Assembly (NCBI GenBank): GCA_045532255.1
Contig: JAZSFO010000083.1
Span: 1 to 50,497 of the forward strand
Length of the DNA stretch: 50,497 nucleotides
Direction of reading: 5' to 3'
Origin: RGIG8748 sp045532255
GTDB lineage: Bacteria > Bacillota > Clostridia > UMGS1810
Numbering within the stretch: the stretch's first letter is position 1; each line of letters starts with the position of its first letter. A program made the position numbers and the translations under genes. Shown here one piece after another: positions 49,572 to 50,497 of this stretch. The notes beneath the pieces are model-generated. The model saw only the letters and a list, made by a program, of their open reading frames with translations, had not been told where the DNA came from and searched no databases.

Positions 49572-50123
49572 ATGACAAAAATTAAAAAAATGACTTTAAG
49601 TGCCGTTATGTGTGCACTTTCCTTTGTGCTTGTGACGGTATCCAAGCTCATCCCTGCACCTTGGCTCAGCGGAGGAAGCATAACACTTGCAAGCATGGTG
49701 CCTATTATTCTTGTTTCGGTAATCCTCGGTACAAAATGGGGACTTATGACAGGCTTTGTTTTCTCGCTCATTCAGATGATGACGGGCTTCTATGTGCCTC
49801 CTGCATCGAGCTTTCTTACATTTGCAGGGGTGGTTTTTCTTGACTACATAGGTGCATTTACGGTTCTGGGGCTTGCGGGATTTTTTGCAAAAAGGATTGG
49901 AAACCGACCCTTTGCCGTCCCCTTAAGCGGTGTTATAGTTACATCTCTAAGGTATGTATTTCATATTTTGTCGGGAATTATGATATGGGGTGCAATCGCA
50001 GAAACGGACTCAATTCCGCTTTATTCCATAGTGTATAACGGCTCTTATATGATACCCGAGATAATTATTACGGCAGTTGTGCTGTCGGTTGTTTCGCCGA
50101 GGATTATGAAATCAAAAAAATAA
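49572..50123 (+). CDS. thiT: Thiamine-specific ECF transporter subunit ThiT
   Basis: S component of the thiamine ECF importer, 183 residues and six membrane helices. The N-terminal MTLSAVMCALSFVLVTVSKL holds the Ala-x-x-x-Ala helix that docks to EcfT. SGGSITLASMVPIILVSVILG (about 34-54) and the C-terminal YNGSYMIPEIIITAVVLSVV carry residues used for thiamine binding in ThiT. A TPP riboswitch upstream confirms the substrate. AAAAGGATG lies about 10 bases before the ATG. The energising EcfA/EcfT genes are elsewhere, as is usual for group II ECF systems. Confidence 0.95.
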   Translation: MTKIKKMTLSAVMCALSFVLVTVSKLIPAPWLSGGSITLASMVPIILVSVILGTKWGLMTGFVFSLIQMMTGFYVPPASSFLTFAGVVFLDYIGAFTVLGLAGFFAKRIGNRPFAVPLSGVIVTSLRYVFHILSGIMIWGAIAETDSIPLYSIVYNGSYMIPEIIITAVVLSVVSPRIMKSKK

Positions 50124-50209
50124 TATTTGGAAATGAAGTTTTTAAAAAGCAATTGACAAAACAAGTTTAATTTCAAGGGTTTTCTTGTTCGGTTTTTTGT
50201 TATTGCAGT

Positions 50210-50497
50210 ACAAATTTCTTCGTCCGCTATACGATATCCCATATCACACTTGGTATGAATTTTGGGAACATTCGCCCCAAATCTTTGTAAAAATCCCGCC
50301 GCGATGACACGCTCACTCAGAGCGAGGCATCGCTAAAATCGACGGACAGCAGCGGAAATTTGATTCCGTCGATTTTACGGAATTTTTACTTTGATTTGTG
50401 CCAAATGTTTTGCCCCAAAATTCATAAGGCGTGTGCTACGGAATACCGCATATCGTACGAGCGCACAGCAGAGGGTATTCAATAAGTTGCGTCTTGC
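50210..50497. repeat. Foldback repeat copy R4 (module A, cut by the window end)
   Basis: Module A in the same orientation as R1 and R3, starting ACAAATTTCTTCG, with complete outer arms, then AATAAGTTGCGTCTTGC as in R3 at the window edge. Its left flank (50171-50205, TTTCAAGGG ... CGGTTTTTTG) matches the toxin promoter flank of cassette 1 (23712-23745), suggesting a lost or degenerate toxin-antitoxin locus here. No gene in 50124-50497. Confidence 0.82.

Overview
The window looks like chromosomal DNA of an anaerobic, low-to-moderate GC member of the Clostridia (Bacillota), probably gut-associated. The evidence is strong Gram-positive Shine-Dalgarno sites (AGGAGG), many TTGACA-17-TATAAT promoters, S-layer-homology (SLH) proteins, an oxygen-sensitive class III ribonucleotide reductase under an NrdR box, ECF-type vitamin transporters, Fst-like type I toxin-antitoxin loci and Firmicutes gene orders (nadK-argR-recN; rsmD-coaD). 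The exact genus cannot be named from the sequence. No rRNA, complete tRNA, transposase, prophage or CRISPR array is visible.

Layout. 0.1-2.5 kb: malonate transporter madLM divergent from a LysR regulator. 2.5-7.1 kb: YitT protein, sodium/proline symporter PutP, proline synthesis proBA. 7.1-7.8 kb: a 0.5-kb non-coding foldback repeat. 7.8-9.4 kb: rsmD-coaD-coiled-coil operon. 9.5-11.4 kb: ilvE-pdxY, a PLP enzyme next to a kinase that makes PLP. 11.5-17.9 kb: a sugar operon (TPI-like isomerase, SIS isomerase, YjbQ, FGGY kinase, FucI/AraA-like isomerase) with a DeoR regulator. A four-helix-bundle gene flanked by arrays of tiny hairpins sits between regulator and operon. 18.2-22.4 kb: tRNA-modification operon (lipoprotein, DUF6472-like, TcdA, MnmA, TtcA-like, zinc ribbon). 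22.5-26.0 kb: E2/CAT-like acyltransferase homologue, two tandem type I toxin-antitoxin cassettes, repeat copies, an unassigned structured RNA and a Fic protein. 26.0-31.0 kb: nrdG, nrdD with a fused glutaredoxin domain, trxB, and a creatininase-family hydrolase. 31.0-37.3 kb: a 1454-residue SLH-like secreted protein and HtpG. 37.5-38.7 kb: RhuM-family protein. 38.7-43.6 kb: nadK-argR-recN-dCMP deaminase-tatD-folT. 43.7-44.2 kb: second full foldback repeat, inverted relative to the first. 44.2-46.6 kb: FAD dehydrogenase, small membrane protein, HU. 46.7-49.3 kb: HprK-like kinase with an SLH protein. 49.3-50.1 kb: TPP riboswitch and thiT. The window ends inside another repeat copy.

The most unusual material is not conventional protein coding. 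(1) A repeat family with nested inverted repeats (about 0.25-kb modules, single or as an inverted pair, five copies here). (2) Arrays of an 8-base word plus variable mini-hairpin, four forward and four reversed, upstream of the four-helix-bundle gene, with a second array using a different word downstream. (3) A tandemly duplicated type I toxin-antitoxin cassette whose regulatory parts stayed nearly identical while the peptides diverged. (4) An orphan structured RNA with its own promoter and terminator. (5) A sugar operon without aldolase, which could be a four-carbon sugar route. All calls are from reading the sequence; no database search was possible.
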